Positions 15,322 through 24,649 of a DNA stretch of 64,000 nt are shown here, in pieces. The notes under the pieces are model-generated. The model saw only the letters and a program-made list of their open reading frames with translations. It was not told the DNA's origin and did no database searches. A program made the position numbers and the translations under genes. The stretch comes from Chitinophaga silvisoli. Lineage in GTDB: Bacteria; Bacteroidota; Bacteroidia; Chitinophagales; Chitinophagaceae. The stretch lies in the NCBI RefSeq assembly GCF_003412465.1, contig NZ_QTJV01000001.1, forward strand, positions 186,001 through 250,000, written 5' to 3'. Every line of letters starts with the position of its first letter. The stretch's first letter is position 1.

Positions 15322-16125
15322 ATGGGTCAGAAAACAAATCCTATTGGTAACAGGTTAGGTATCATCAGAGGTTGGGACTCTAATTGGTATGGCGGCAAGA
15401 AAGATTTTGCTACCAAACTGATCGAAGATAACAAGATCAGAACTTACCTGAATGCCCGTATCAATAAAGGTGGCATTTCCAGGGTAGTGATCGAGAGAAC
15501 TTTAGGTAAACTGATCATCACCATCCATACATCTAAACCTGGTATCATCATAGGTAAAGGTGGTGGAGAGGTAGACCGCATCAAAGAAGAAATTAAGAAA
15601 CTGACTTCTAAAGAAGACGTACAGATCAACATCCTGGAGATCCGTCGTCCTGAAATAGATGCCAATATCGTAGCTGAAACCATCGCTAAGCAGATTGAAA
15701 GCCGTATCAACTACAAACGTGCTATCAAGATGGCGATTGCTACTGCAATGAGAATGGGTGCTGAAGGTATCAAGATTAAAGTAGGTGGTCGTCTGGGTGG
15801 TGCTGAAATCGCACGTTCAGAAGAGATGAAGCAAGGTCGTGTACCTTTGCACACCTTCCGTATGGATATCGACTATTCTTCTCTGTACGCACAGACAGTA
15901 TACGGTAAGATCGGTATCAAAGTATGGATCTGTAAAGGTGAAGTACTGGGTGAGCGCGATCTGAATCCTAATGCTATTTCCGGTAAGGATGGCGAAGGCC
16001 GCACTGGTGGTGAAGGTCATGGTCATCGTGGTGGTGAGAGAAGAGGTGGTGGCGACAGAAGAGGTGGCGATAACCGCGGCGGCGACAGAAGAGGTGGAGA
16101 TAACCGTGGAGGTGGCCGTAGATAA
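15322..16125 (+). CDS. rpsC: 30S ribosomal protein S3 with an RGG-rich tail
   Basis: 267 residues. The usual S3 body runs to about 220: the N-terminal [13 protein letters not shown], a type II KH motif [14 protein letters not shown] at 74-87, and the [13 protein letters not shown] stretch near 156-167. S3 helps form the mRNA entry and has helicase activity. Residues 221-267 are an added tail rich in Gly, Arg, Asp and His, with a tandem decapeptide [11 protein letters not shown] at 246-255 and 256-265. The tail has the look of RNA-binding RGG repeats. The body alone is close to the normal length, so the tail is an extension, not a frame error. Confidence 0.97.
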   Translation: MGQKTNPIGNRLGIIRGWDSNWYGGKKDFATKLIEDNKIRTYLNARINKGGISRVVIERTLGKLIITIHTSKPGIIIGKGGGEVDRIKEEIKKLTSKEDVQINILEIRRPEIDANIVAETIAKQIESRINYKRAIKMAIATAMRMGAEGIKIKVGGRLGGAEIARSEEMKQGRVPLHTFRMDIDYSSLYAQTVYGKIGIKVWICKGEVLGERDLNPNAISGKDGEGRTGGEGHGHRGGERRGGGDRRGGDNRGGDRRGGDNRGGGRR

Positions 16126-16165
16126 TCTTTTTAACAATTAACATTAACATTTAACATAAAATAAG

Positions 16166-16588
16166 ATGTTACAGCCCAAGAGAACGAAACACAGGAAGAT
16201 GCATAAAGGCCGCATCAAGGGGAACGCAAAACGTGGTGCGGAAATCTCCTTTGGTAGTTTCGGCTTGAAAGCATTAGAACCTAAGTGGATCACAGACAGG
16301 CAGATCGAAGCTGCCCGTGTGGCTCTGACAAGAGCAATGAAACGTGAGGGTAACGTGTGGATCCGTATATTCCCAGACAAATCCATTACTGCCAAACCTT
16401 TGGAAGTGAGAATGGGTAAAGGTAAAGGTGCTCCTGACCATTGGGCTGCTGTAGTTAAGCCAGGTCGTATGTTGTTCGAAGCGGACGGCGTACCTCTGGA
16501 AGTAGCTAAAGCTGCAATGGAGCTGGCTGCACAGAAACTGCCTATTAAAGTGAAATTTGTAGTACGTCGCGATTACGCTGAAGCTTAA
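16166..16588 (+). CDS. rplP: 50S ribosomal protein L16
   Basis: 140 residues. L16 helps align the A-site tRNA on the large subunit. Motifs are [19 protein letters not shown] at the start, the middle [42 protein letters not shown], and the C-terminal [13 protein letters not shown]. The arginine in the MGKGKG loop region and its neighbours match the usual pattern. Confidence 0.98.
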   Translation: MLQPKRTKHRKMHKGRIKGNAKRGAEISFGSFGLKALEPKWITDRQIEAARVALTRAMKREGNVWIRIFPDKSITAKPLEVRMGKGKGAPDHWAAVVKPGRMLFEADGVPLEVAKAAMELAAQKLPIKVKFVVRRDYAEA

Positions 16589-16642
16589 TAGCCAAAGCAA
16601 ACGGGATAAACTATAAACGATAAACCAGAAATAATAAATACA

Positions 16643-16843
16643 ATGGCAAACGAAAAGCTGGATCTGAAAGGTTTAAGCGAACAGGAGCTGAAAGAGAAAA
16701 TCTCCGAAGAGCAATTACGCCTGAAGAAAATTACATTCAGTCACGCAATTACGCCAATTGAGAATCCAATGAGCATCCGCTCTCTCAGGCGTCAGATCGC
16801 ACAGCTGAAAACTGAGCTGCGCAAAAGAGAACTGGGCTTCTAA
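16643..16843 (+). CDS. rpmC: 50S ribosomal protein L29
   Basis: 66 residues, a two-helix protein near the tunnel exit. The sequence LKGLSEQELKEKISEEQLRLKKITFSH and the C-terminal RSLRRQIAQLKTELRKREL show the two helices. Slightly longer at the N-terminus than the E. coli protein. Confidence 0.95.
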   Translation: MANEKLDLKGLSEQELKEKISEEQLRLKKITFSHAITPIENPMSIRSLRRQIAQLKTELRKRELGF

Positions 16844-16907
16844 GCCTTAAAAATAAATTCATTCATCGGTCCGAAAGGAACGGTCTGGATAATAAATACT
16901 TTCAACA

Positions 16908-17165
16908 ATGAGCGAAAGAAAATTAAGAAAAACCAGAATTGGTGTCGTTTCCAGCAACAAGATGGAAAAAACAATCAGCGTTAGCGTTGAGCGTAAAGTA
17001 AAGCACCCAATCTATGGTAAATTCGTAAAAAAGACCACCAAGTTCATGGCTCATGATGAGCAGAACCAGTGCAGCATCGGCGATACCGTTAGAATAATGG
17101 AAACCCGCCCGCTGAGCAAGAACAAGTGCTGGAGATTGGTAGAGGTGATCGAAAAAGTAAAATAA
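16908..17165 (+). CDS. rpsQ: 30S ribosomal protein S17
   Basis: 85 residues, OB fold binding 16S rRNA helices 7 and 11. The motifs [31 protein letters not shown] and [24 protein letters not shown] are all present. The rpmC-rpsQ gap (64 nt) holds a small CGGTCC/GGAACG hairpin. Confidence 0.97.
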   Translation: MSERKLRKTRIGVVSSNKMEKTISVSVERKVKHPIYGKFVKKTTKFMAHDEQNQCSIGDTVRIMETRPLSKNKCWRLVEVIEKVK

Positions 17166-17241
17166 TCTATTATTGTTTCAAGCTGCATGCAGCGACCCTG
17201 GGTGCAGCCGCTGACTAAACAAATACAAATCTTATAAAAAG

Positions 17242-17610
17242 ATGATACAACAAGAATCAAGGCTGAATGTAGCTGATAACAGTGGTGCCAAAGAAGTACT
17301 GTGTATTAGAGTGTTAGGCAACTCCGGCCAGGACTACGCAAAAGTAGGCGATAAGATCGTCGTAACCGTAAAAGACGCGATCGCTGGCGGTGGTGTGAAA
17401 AAAGGTACTGTGCACAAAGCAGTTATCGTAAGAACTAAAAACAAGCTGCGCCGTAAAGACGGATCTTATATCCGTTTCGACGATAATGCCGTTGTATTAC
17501 TGAACAACTCTGACGAGCCACGCGGTACCCGTATCTTCGGACCAGTTGCCCGTGAGCTGCGCGATAAGGGATACATGAAGATTATCTCTCTGGCTCCCGA
17601 AGTATTGTAA
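17242..17610 (+). CDS. rplN: 50S ribosomal protein L14
   Basis: 122 residues. L14 lies at the subunit interface. Invariant stretches: [45 protein letters not shown], and the closing [26 protein letters not shown]. It ends 158 nt before the rplX start; that gap carries a hairpin and a promoter, so the operon may be split here. Confidence 0.98.
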   Translation: MIQQESRLNVADNSGAKEVLCIRVLGNSGQDYAKVGDKIVVTVKDAIAGGGVKKGTVHKAVIVRTKNKLRRKDGSYIRFDDNAVVLLNNSDEPRGTRIFGPVARELRDKGYMKIISLAPEVL

Positions 17611-17630
17611 AGATATTGATGCGTCCGCTG

Positions 17631-17675
17631 AAAGCATAAAGCAAAAAGTAAAAAAACCTTATTGCTTTGTGCTTT
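17631..17675 (+). repeat. 14-bp hairpin between rplN and rplX
   Basis: AAAGCATAAAGCAA (17631-17644) pairs over all 14 positions (one T-G) with TTGCTTTGTGCTTT (17662-17675). The loop is A-rich. Its 3' arm overlaps the -33 box of the internal promoter. Confidence 0.7.
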
Positions 17676-17696
17676 CAACTTATATGCATATCTTTG
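17666..17696 (+). promoter_or_regulatory. Internal promoter ahead of rplX
   Basis: -33 TTTG (17666-17669), 19-nt spacer, -7 TATCTTTG (17689-17696), then CAGCCCG. The match to consensus is as good as for rpsL. Confidence 0.75.
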
Positions 17697-17768
17697 CAGC
17701 CCGTTTCTAAAACGAATATTAATCAAGCGAAACCGGTGTTTCGCTTGGCGTTTATAAATAAACAAATA

Positions 17769-18107
17769 ATGAAAACGAGATTCAAGCCTAAGTTCAACAT
17801 TAAGAAAGGCGACACCGTAGTAGTGATTGCCGGCGATGATAAGGACAGGACCAAGCCCCGCAAGGTGCTGGAAGTGATCCCTGACAAGGCGCGCGTACTG
17901 GTAGAAGGTGTGAACATCATCACCAAACATACCAAACCAACTGCTCAGAACACCAAAGGTGGTATCGTTAAGCAGGAAGCTCCTATCGCCATTTCTAATG
18001 TAATGTTGTGGGATGCTAAGGCTGGTAAACCTACCAAGGTAAACAGACAGCGTGAAAACGGTAAATTAGTTCGTATCGCTAAAAAATCAGGGGAGGTAAT
18101 TAAATAA
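17769..18107 (+). CDS. rplX: 50S ribosomal protein L24
   Basis: 112 residues from the ATG at 17769; the reading frame extends back to 17667, across the promoter, so the later start is used. L24 is an assembly initiator of the large subunit and sits at the tunnel exit. The KOW motif [25 protein letters not shown] is clear. Its stop codon overlaps the rplE start by one base (TAATG). A GGGGAGG stretch 12 nt upstream of that start is one of the few Shine-Dalgarno-like words in the window. Confidence 0.97.
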   Translation: MKTRFKPKFNIKKGDTVVVIAGDDKDRTKPRKVLEVIPDKARVLVEGVNIITKHTKPTAQNTKGGIVKQEAPIAISNVMLWDAKAGKPTKVNRQRENGKLVRIAKKSGEVIK

Positions 18108-18682
18108 TGGCAAACACTACATATACACCCAGACTGCAGACTAAATATCGCACTGAAGTTATTAGTGCGCTGCAAAAGAAATTCAACTACAAAAGCGTAA
18201 TGCAGGTACCTCGCCTGGTAAAGATCTGTCTGAACCAGGGTATCAACGGCGCTGTAGGTGATAAGAAACTGGTAGATATTGCTGTAGATGAAATGACCCG
18301 TATCTCCGGTCAGAAAGCGATCGCTACTTTATCTAAGAAGGATATTTCCAATTTCAAACTCAGAAAGAATATGCCAATCGGTGCCCGTGTGACACTGCGT
18401 GGTTATAACATGTATGAGTTCCTGGATCGTCTGATCTCCGTATCACTGCCTCGCGTACGTGACTTCAAGGGTATCAATGAAAAAGCTTTCGATGGCCGCG
18501 GTAACTATACCCTGGGTATCAACGAGCAGATCATCTTCCCTGAGATCGACATCGATAAAGTAACAAAGATCTCCGGTATGGATATCACTTTCGTTACTAC
18601 GGCTACAACCAACGAAGAAGCTTACGAGCTCCTGAAAGAACTGGGTATGCCGTTCAAGAACATCAGAAAAGATCAACAATAA
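18107..18682 (+). CDS. rplE: 50S ribosomal protein L5
   Basis: 191 residues. L5 binds 5S rRNA in the central protuberance. Motifs: [58 protein letters not shown], and [16 protein letters not shown]. It is fused to rplX by a TAATG overlap, so translation is likely coupled. Confidence 0.98.
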   Translation: MANTTYTPRLQTKYRTEVISALQKKFNYKSVMQVPRLVKICLNQGINGAVGDKKLVDIAVDEMTRISGQKAIATLSKKDISNFKLRKNMPIGARVTLRGYNMYEFLDRLISVSLPRVRDFKGINEKAFDGRGNYTLGINEQIIFPEIDIDKVTKISGMDITFVTTATTNEEAYELLKELGMPFKNIRKDQQ

Positions 18683-18692
18683 TATTTGATCT

Positions 18693-18725
18693 CAAATTCC
18701 AAATCCCTTTGGGTTTTGGAATTTG
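18693..18725 (+). repeat. Hairpin in the rplE-rpsN gap
   Basis: CAAATTCCAAA (18693-18703) / TTTGGAATTTG (18715-18725), an 11-bp perfect stem without a T run. Confidence 0.65.
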
Positions 18726-18758
18726 ACATTTATAAACTGGAATTTTAAACACTAACTA

Positions 18759-19028
18759 ATGGCAAGAGAATCCATTAAGGCTAGACAGAGGAAGAGAGAA
18801 GCGCTGGTTGCTAAGTTCGCAGAAAAACGTGCTGCCCTCAAAGCTGAAGGTAACTACGAAGCACTGGATCAGCTGCCTAGAAACGCTTCACCTGTTCGCC
18901 TGCACAACAGATGTCAGCTTTCCGGTCGTCCAAAAGGTTACATGCGTCATTTCGGCCTTTGCCGTAATATGTTCCGTGACCTGGCACTGGCTGGTAAAAT
19001 CCCTGGCGTAAGAAAAGCTAGCTGGTAA
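18759..19028 (+). CDS. rpsN: 30S ribosomal protein S14 (zinc-free form)
   Basis: 89 residues, the long form. The region [43 protein letters not shown] holds only two cysteines, so the CxxC...CxxC zinc site of the short form is absent. S14 completes the 30S head. Terminator-like T-rich sequence follows at 19076, before rpsH. Confidence 0.97.
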   Translation: MARESIKARQRKREALVAKFAEKRAALKAEGNYEALDQLPRNASPVRLHNRCQLSGRPKGYMRHFGLCRNMFRDLALAGKIPGVRKASW

Positions 19029-19172
19029 TTACAGCACACGGGACCGGACAATTATCCCCCGACGAATAGTAATTGTCCTTTTTTCCCTTTTTATATTCGT
19101 TAAAGATCTTGATTTTCCTATCTATTACTGATTGGATATCGCATTGTAAAAGTTGTTAAATTATTAAGAACA

Positions 19173-19571
19173 ATGGTTACTGATCCAATAGCAGACTTCC
19201 TGACCAGAATCCGGAATGCGCAAATGGCCAACCACAGGATTGTGGAAATTCCTGCCTCTAAGCTGAAAAAACGTATCACTGAGATACTGTACGACAAAGG
19301 TTATATCCTGAAGTACAAATTTGAAGAAGACAACAAACAGGGTGTAATCAAAATCGCTCTGAAGTATGATCCTCAGACTAAAGTACCTGCAATCACTGAT
19401 CTGCAGCGTATCAGCCGTCCAGGTCTTCGTCAATATTCCAAACCTGCTGACTTCAAACGTATCAAGAATGGTCTGGGTATCGCTATCGTGTCTACATCTA
19501 AAGGTGTAATGACTGATAAAGAAGCGAAAACACAGAACGTGGGTGGCGAAGTTGTTTGCTACGTTTACTAA
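19173..19571 (+). CDS. rpsH: 30S ribosomal protein S8
   Basis: 132 residues. S8 binds the central domain of 16S rRNA and in E. coli represses the spc operon by binding its mRNA. Core motifs: [32 protein letters not shown] and [39 protein letters not shown]. The gap before it (19029-19172) is T-rich. Confidence 0.98.
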   Translation: MVTDPIADFLTRIRNAQMANHRIVEIPASKLKKRITEILYDKGYILKYKFEEDNKQGVIKIALKYDPQTKVPAITDLQRISRPGLRQYSKPADFKRIKNGLGIAIVSTSKGVMTDKEAKTQNVGGEVVCYVY

Positions 19572-19577
19572 TATATT

Positions 19578-19689
19578 AAGGTCCGCACAGGACCTTCTGG
19601 TGTTTGCCAGTGGCTTGTGCAGATCTCACCAATAAATGATCCGGTTCAGAATTAAGCCTTTCTATACGGTGGCTGAACACTGGGGGATC
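19578..19689 (+). repeat. Hairpins in the rpsH-rplF gap
   Basis: AAGGTCC (19578-19584) / GGACCTT (19590-19596) is a perfect 7-bp stem. A larger one pairs GATCC with GGATC (19638-19642 / 19685-19689) and GGTTCAG with CTGAAC inside it. Confidence 0.6.
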
Positions 19690-19719
19690 GAAAACACATA
19701 ACAGTAAAAAACTGCAATT

Positions 19720-20274
19720 ATGTCTCGTATAGGTAAAGCTCCTATCAAATTAGCAGCAGGTGTTACAGCAACTGTATCCGCTTCTAATGAACTGACAGTA
19801 AAAGGCCCTAAAGGTGAACTGAAAAAGAACATCGACAGGGATATCAAAATAGAAGTAGCGGATGGTACTTTGACAGTAGTTCGTCCTACTGATCAGATCC
19901 GTCACCGCGCACTGCACGGTCTGTACCGTGCGCTGATCAACAACATGGTGATCGGTGTAACTTCAGGTTTCACCAAACAGCTGGAGCTGGTGGGTGTGGG
20001 TTACAAAGCTGCCAACGCTGGTCAGCTGCTGGACCTGTCTCTGGGTTATTCTCACAACATCGTTATTGAGATTCCTAAAGAACTGAAAGTAACTACCCTG
20101 ACTGAAAAAGGTGCGAACCCAAAGATCACCCTGGAAGGTATCGACAACCAACTGTTAGGACAGGTAGCTGCTAAAATCCGTAGCCTGCGTAAACCAGAGC
20201 CTTATAAAGGTAAAGGTGTTCGCTACAGCGATGAAGTGGTTCGTAAGAAAGCAGGTAAATCTGCAGGTAAATAA
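19720..20274 (+). CDS. rplF: 50S ribosomal protein L6
   Basis: 184 residues, two tandem RNA-binding domains. L6 stands near the factor-binding site. Motifs: MSRIGKAPIKLAAGV at the start, HRALHGLYRALINNMVIGVTSGF in the first domain, and QVAAKIRSLRKPEPYKGKGVRYSDEVVRKKAGKSA at the C-terminus. Confidence 0.98.
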   Translation: MSRIGKAPIKLAAGVTATVSASNELTVKGPKGELKKNIDRDIKIEVADGTLTVVRPTDQIRHRALHGLYRALINNMVIGVTSGFTKQLELVGVGYKAANAGQLLDLSLGYSHNIVIEIPKELKVTTLTEKGANPKITLEGIDNQLLGQVAAKIRSLRKPEPYKGKGVRYSDEVVRKKAGKSAGK

Positions 20275-20279
20275 TTTTA

Positions 20280-20343
20280 ATTGGCTAACCGGTATCCTTT
20301 ACTGGTTAGCTAATTCAACAATATTCCGGCAGCATCGGAATAT
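20280..20343 (+). repeat. Two hairpins in the rplF-rplR gap
   Basis: ATTGGCTAACC (20280-20290) / GGTTAGCTAAT (20304-20314), 11 bp with one G-U; then ATATTCCG (20321-20328) / CGGAATAT (20336-20343). Confidence 0.7.
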
Positions 20344-20360
20344 ATAAATTAAACAAAGAA

Positions 20361-20717
20361 ATGAGCACAAAAGCAGTTAATAGCAGACAAAAGATCCGTT
20401 ACCGCATTCGTAAGAAAATCGTAGGTAGCGCTCAGAGACCAAGATTGTCTGTTTTCCGCAGTAATAGCGACATTTACGTGCAATTGATCGATGATGCAAA
20501 CGGTACTACACTGGCTTCTGCATCTTCCCGCGATAAGGATATCAAAGCACAAAAAGGTACCAAATCCGAGAAATCTAAATTGGTAGGCGCTGCTCTGGCT
20601 GCAAAGGCAACCGCACTGGGTATTACCACAGTAACATTCGATCGTGGTGGTTATCTGTACCATGGTCGTGTGAAGAGTGTAGCTGATGGTGCAAGAGAAG
20701 CTGGTCTCCAATTCTAA
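20361..20717 (+). CDS. rplR: 50S ribosomal protein L18
   Basis: 118 residues. L18 binds 5S rRNA together with L5 and L25. Motifs: [31 protein letters not shown] and the C-terminal [28 protein letters not shown]. Typical length and place in the spc operon. Confidence 0.97.
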   Translation: MSTKAVNSRQKIRYRIRKKIVGSAQRPRLSVFRSNSDIYVQLIDDANGTTLASASSRDKDIKAQKGTKSEKSKLVGAALAAKATALGITTVTFDRGGYLYHGRVKSVADGAREAGLQF

Positions 20718-20756
20718 TAATCGAAATTGATTAAATCGTAATTCGCAAATAATAAA

Positions 20757-21275
20757 ATGGCAAAGAATACATTTAATAAAGTTAAGGCTGGTGACCTGGA
20801 GCTGAAAGAAAAAGTGGTAGCGATCAACCGTGTTACCAAAACCACCAAAGGCGGTCGTACTTTCAGTTTTTCCGCCCTGGTTGTTGTAGGTAACGAACAC
20901 GGTGTAGTAGGTCATGGTCTGGGTAAAGCCAAAGAAGTACAGGAAGCAATCACTAAAGGTATCGATGATGCCAAGAAGAACCTGATCAAGGTTCCTGTGA
21001 TGCACGGTACTATTCCTCACGATCAGCTGGCTAAAGAAGGTGCTGCTAAAGTACTGATCAAACCAGCCGCTCATGGTACCGGTGTGATCGCTGGTGGTTC
21101 TATGCGTGCCGTTCTGGAAAGCGCAGGTATCACTGACGTTCTGGCTAAATCTCTGGGTTCTGCAAACCCTCACAACGTGGTAAAAGCTACATTCAAAGCT
21201 TTAGGCCTGCTGCGTGAGCCGGTACAGATCGCAAAAACCAGAAGCGTATCTCTGAAGAAAGTATTTAATGGATAA
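20757..21275 (+). CDS. rpsE: 30S ribosomal protein S5
   Basis: 172 residues. S5 helps keep decoding accurate and lines the mRNA entry with S3 and S4. Motifs: [31 protein letters not shown], the [14 protein letters not shown] stretch, and [30 protein letters not shown] hairpin CTGCTGCT/GCAGCAG lies in the gap to rpmD. Confidence 0.98.
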   Translation: MAKNTFNKVKAGDLELKEKVVAINRVTKTTKGGRTFSFSALVVVGNEHGVVGHGLGKAKEVQEAITKGIDDAKKNLIKVPVMHGTIPHDQLAKEGAAKVLIKPAAHGTGVIAGGSMRAVLESAGITDVLAKSLGSANPHNVVKATFKALGLLREPVQIAKTRSVSLKKVFNG

Positions 21276-21348
21276 TATCACCCTGTGGTGAAAGGACTGC
21301 TGCTCCGCAGCAGCTCCTGTAATTGTAAGGTGCTAATTCAAAATAACA

Positions 21349-21534
21349 ATGGCAAAGATTAAAGTCACTCAGGTAAAAAGTGGTATAGACCGTCCGGAAC
21401 GTCAGAAACTGACGCTGAAGGCCCTGGGTCTGAACAAAATGCACAACACCGTTGAGGTGGAAGCCACTCCCCAGATCCTTGGGATGGTGCGTAAAGTAAA
21501 TCATCTGGTAAAGGTAGAACAAGTACAGGGCTAA
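21349..21534 (+). CDS. rpmD: 50S ribosomal protein L30
   Basis: 61 residues, the bacterial short form. The sequence KVTQVKSGIDRPERQKLTLKALGL followed by VRKVNHLVKVEQV is the single L30 domain. Preceded by the spc-operon gene rpsE, followed by rplO. Confidence 0.95.
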   Translation: MAKIKVTQVKSGIDRPERQKLTLKALGLNKMHNTVEVEATPQILGMVRKVNHLVKVEQVQG

Positions 21535-21648
21535 GGCTTTGCCGTTCCTCTGGAAAAAAATCCTACATTTATAGTGGATTATTTGCGAATAACATTATAC
21601 ATTTAATGCGAGCGGTTAATTTCCGCGTAAGTAAAAAAAATTAACTCA

Positions 21649-22095
21649 ATGAATCTGCACACGTTACAGCCTGCACAAGGTTCCGTACATAAAGAAAAAC
21701 GCCTCGGTCGTGGTGAAGCTTCCGGTAAAGGTGGAACAGCTACAAAAGGTAATAAAGGTGGTCAGTCCCGTGCTGGTTACGCTAGCAAAAGAGGTCACGA
21801 AGGTGGTCAGATGCCAATTCAGCGTCGTATGCCAAAACGTGGTTTCAAGAGCCTGTCTCCTACTACATATGTAGTGTTCAACATCGGTCAGCTTGACACC
21901 CTGGTGGAAAAATATGGCCTGCAGGATTTCTCTCTGGAAAACCTGTACATGAACGGTCTGATCAGCCGCACTGCGAAAGTAAAAGTACTGGGTCAGGGTG
22001 AACTGAAGGCTAAAGTTACTGTAAGAGTGAACGCCATCAGTGAAAAAGCCAAGCAGCTGATTGAAGCAGCTGGTGGTTCAGTTGAACTGGTGTAA
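21649..22095 (+). CDS. rplO: 50S ribosomal protein L15
   Basis: 148 residues. L15 spans deep into the large subunit. The glycine- and arginine-rich N-terminal tail KEKRLGRGEASGKGGTATKGNKGGQSRAGY and the RMPKRGFKSL stretch identify it. The C-terminal half carries the KAKVTVRVNAISEKAKQLIEAAGG segment. Confidence 0.97.
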   Translation: MNLHTLQPAQGSVHKEKRLGRGEASGKGGTATKGNKGGQSRAGYASKRGHEGGQMPIQRRMPKRGFKSLSPTTYVVFNIGQLDTLVEKYGLQDFSLENLYMNGLISRTAKVKVLGQGELKAKVTVRVNAISEKAKQLIEAAGGSVELV

Positions 22096-22110
22096 GTTAC
22101 ACGATCGGAG

Positions 22111-22146
22111 AGACGCCTACGGAGTAGTGCGTCTTTTCATCTTTTT
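22111..22146 (+). terminator. Terminator-like hairpin between rplO and secY
   Basis: AGACGCCTAC (22111-22120) pairs with GTAG/GCGTCT (22124-22134, one bulged T), then TTTCATCTTTTT. A possible partial terminator that lowers secY expression relative to the ribosomal genes. Confidence 0.65.
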
Positions 22147-22270
22147 ATTCAGCCAGCGAAATACATCACAAATCCCGGCCAGAGTTACTGAAGAGCAGCT
22201 AATTGCAGGTTTGGAATTTGGTCCCGCCACAACCGGGATGAAATTTTGAATATTAAACATTCATCTTCCT

Positions 22271-23608
22271 GTGAAGAAATTTATCGAAACGATTAAGAAT
22301 ATCTGGAGCATCGAGGATCTGCGTAGCAGAATCCTGACAACCCTGCTTCTTGTCCTCATTTATCGTGTAGGATCCTATATCGTGTTACCCGGTATCGATG
22401 CCAACCTGTTGAAGCAGTTTTCAGAGAAATCCAATCAGGGTATCCTGGGCCTGTTTAATATGTTTGCCGGAGGTTCTTTCTCAAGAGCATCCATCTTTGC
22501 GCTGGGAATCATGCCATTTATCTCTGCCTCTATCGCCATACAACTGTTGACCATAGCTGTACCTTATTTCCAGAAACTCCAGAAAGAAGGGGAGAGTGGC
22601 AGAAAGAAAATCAATCAGTTCACCCGTATCCTGACTGTAGTGGTGACCGGTTTTCAGGCGAGTGCGTATGTTGCCTTCCTGAGAGGCCAATCCAGCGGAG
22701 CTATTATCCCTGAATATGGTACTTTCTTCTTCTGGCTGACTACCACCATCGTACTGACTGCAGGTACCCTCTTCGTGATGTGGCTGGGTGAAAAAATCAC
22801 TGATAAAGGTATCGGTAACGGTACATCCATCATCATCATGGTGGGGATCCTTGCCCGCCTTCCTCAGGCGCTGATTCAGGAATTTACCTCCAGAACTGCG
22901 GAAGCCGGCGGCGGATTGCTGGTGTTCCTGATAGAACTGGCAGTATTTATATTCATTACTATCGGTCTGATCCTGCTGGTACAAGGTACCCGTAAGGTAC
23001 CGGTGAACTATGCTAAACGTATAGTGGGCAACAAACAATATGGTGGTGTACGCCAGTTCATTCCACTGAAAGTGAATGCTGCAGGTGTAATGCCAATCAT
23101 CTTTGCCCAGGCTATCATGTTTATCCCGGCTACTGCTATCGGTTTTGCTACCGACAGCGCTTCCGGATTCATCCGTATCTTCAGCGACCACACCAATGGT
23201 TGGTACAATGTGATCTATGCAGTATTGGTAATTGTATTCACTTACTTCTACACCGCGTTGATCTTCAACCCAACCCAGATGGCCGATGAAATGAAACGTA
23301 ACAATGGTTTCATCCCAGGTGTTAAACCTGGTACTGCAACTGCAGATTATATTGGTGCAGTCATGGACCGTATCACCCTGCCCGGCGCTTTCTTCCTGGC
23401 AATGGTCGGTATCCTGCCTGGTGTAGCTGCTGCCGTGCATATCAACAGTAACTTTGCATCCTTCTTCGGTGGTACTTCACTGCTGATCATGGTGGGTGTA
23501 ATCCTGGATACGCTGCAGCAGATCGAAAGCCAGCTCCTGATGCGCCATTACGATGGCCTGATGAGTACTGGCCGTATCAAAGGCAGAACTGCTCCGGCTA
23601 ATGTTTAA
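22271..23608 (+). CDS. secY: Sec translocon subunit SecY
   Basis: 445 residues, ten membrane helices. SecY is the protein-conducting channel of the inner membrane. Visible: the N-terminal amphipathic helix, the first helix LLLVLIYRVGSYIVLPGID, plug region LLGLFNMFAGGSFSRASIFALGIMPFISASI, and the cytosolic loop FTYFYTALIFNPTQMADEMKRNNGFIPGVKPG (SecA/ribosome-contacting). The start is GTG at 22271; no in-frame ATG fits better. ATCCCGG/CCGGGAT can pair across the leader upstream. Confidence 0.97.
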   Translation: MKKFIETIKNIWSIEDLRSRILTTLLLVLIYRVGSYIVLPGIDANLLKQFSEKSNQGILGLFNMFAGGSFSRASIFALGIMPFISASIAIQLLTIAVPYFQKLQKEGESGRKKINQFTRILTVVVTGFQASAYVAFLRGQSSGAIIPEYGTFFFWLTTTIVLTAGTLFVMWLGEKITDKGIGNGTSIIIMVGILARLPQALIQEFTSRTAEAGGGLLVFLIELAVFIFITIGLILLVQGTRKVPVNYAKRIVGNKQYGGVRQFIPLKVNAAGVMPIIFAQAIMFIPATAIGFATDSASGFIRIFSDHTNGWYNVIYAVLVIVFTYFYTALIFNPTQMADEMKRNNGFIPGVKPGTATADYIGAVMDRITLPGAFFLAMVGILPGVAAAVHINSNFASFFGGTSLLIMVGVILDTLQQIESQLLMRHYDGLMSTGRIKGRTAPANV

Positions 23609-23635
23609 TTCTTATTAGACAGCTGGGTCGTAAGT

Positions 23636-23696
23636 AGCCACAGAAGCATAAAGCAGACAGCAGGTAGTACTGCTGCAGGCTTTATGCTTGGTGGCT
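23636..23696 (+). repeat. Long hairpin between secY and map
   Basis: AGCCACAGAAGCATAAAGC (23636-23654) pairs with GCTTTATGCTTGGTGGCT (23679-23696), with CAGCAG/CTGCTG inside the loop. No T run follows. Confidence 0.7.
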
Positions 23697-23734
23697 TCAC
23701 TGTTTAAAAGACACAAGTCCAACCCGTTTTTACT

Positions 23735-24535
23735 ATGGTGCATTATAAGAGTAAAGAAGAAATAGAATTGATGCGCAAAAGCGCATTACTGGTGAGCGCA
23801 ACATTAGAAGAGGTGGCTAAAAAGCTGAAACCGGGTATGACTACTGATGATATCGACAAGATTGTTGAAGACTTCATCGTAGCCAACGGTGCTGTACCAT
23901 CATTCAAAAACTATAAAGGCTTCCCTAAGAGCTGCTGCATCTCTGTAAATGCAGAAGTGGTACACGGTATTCCTAATTCATACGTAGTACAGGATGGAGA
24001 CATCGTAAGCGTAGACGTAGGGGTATTGCTGAACGGCTTCCATGGAGACAGTGCCTATACATTTGCAGTAGGTAATGTAAAGCCGGAAGTACTGCAGTTA
24101 ATGAAAGCAACCAAGGCCGCTTTATATAAAGGTATTGAGAAAGCAGTGGCAGGCAACCGTATCGGTGACATCGCCCATGCTATCCAGGAATATACCGAGA
24201 AAGAAAGGGGTTATGGCGTGGTACGTGAGCTGGTAGGTCATGGTCTGGGTCGTCACCTGCACGAAGATCCTCAGGTGCCTAATTACGGCAAAAGAGGCAG
24301 TGGTCCGATCATGAAGGAAGGACTGGTGATCGCGATCGAACCAATGATCAACCTGGGCACAAAGGACGTGGAGTATATGGAAGACGGGTGGACAGTGATC
24401 ACCCGCGACGAAAAGCCTTCCGTTCACTTTGAGCACAATGTAGCTGTCATGAAGGGGAAAGCAGACCTTTTATCATCTTTTGCCGGTATTGAAAAGGCAG
24501 AAGCTGAAAATCCTGCATTAACCGCAAACTATTAA
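23735..24535 (+). CDS. map: Methionine aminopeptidase, type I
   Basis: 266 residues. It removes the initiator methionine from new proteins with two divalent metals. Conserved metal ligands are visible in VSVDVGVLLNGFHGDSAYTF, GHGLGRHLHEDPQVPNY (His), AIEPMINLG (Glu) and FEHNVAV (Glu), and the substrate histidine is in EVVHGIP. There is no N-terminal zinc-finger extension. Its stop is followed by a 114-nt gap with a promoter for infA. Confidence 0.96.
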   Translation: MVHYKSKEEIELMRKSALLVSATLEEVAKKLKPGMTTDDIDKIVEDFIVANGAVPSFKNYKGFPKSCCISVNAEVVHGIPNSYVVQDGDIVSVDVGVLLNGFHGDSAYTFAVGNVKPEVLQLMKATKAALYKGIEKAVAGNRIGDIAHAIQEYTEKERGYGVVRELVGHGLGRHLHEDPQVPNYGKRGSGPIMKEGLVIAIEPMINLGTKDVEYMEDGWTVITRDEKPSVHFEHNVAVMKGKADLLSSFAGIEKAEAENPALTANY

Positions 24536-24624
24536 TAATCAAGGGATAAGGCTGATGAAAATCATTTTTCCCGGATAATTATTTAGGTTTATTTTTAGAA
24601 TTTTATTTTTTACTAAGATTTCGC

Positions 24625-24632
24625 TATCTTTG
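24625..24632 (+). promoter_or_regulatory. infA promoter -7 box
   Basis: TATCTTTG followed by CAGTCC; T-rich sequence stands in the -33 region. It would drive infA-rpmJ-rpsM-rpsK-rpsD-rpoA-rplQ. Confidence 0.7.
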
Positions 24633-24649
24633 CAGTCCTAAAAATTTTT

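Noticed and set aside
16000..16125. Frameshift or assembly error at the end of rpsC
   Set aside because: The frame stays open with a consistent amino acid pattern and ends in a normal stop before rplP; an RGG tail explains it better.
20349..21173. 274-codon minus-strand frame opposite rplR/rpsE
   Set aside because: Antisense to two certain ribosomal protein genes and spans their gap; shadow frame.
22481..23440. 319-codon minus-strand frame opposite secY
   Set aside because: It is entirely antisense to secY, and its composition (rich in His, Gln, Asp, Thr) is typical of reversed membrane-protein coding sequence.
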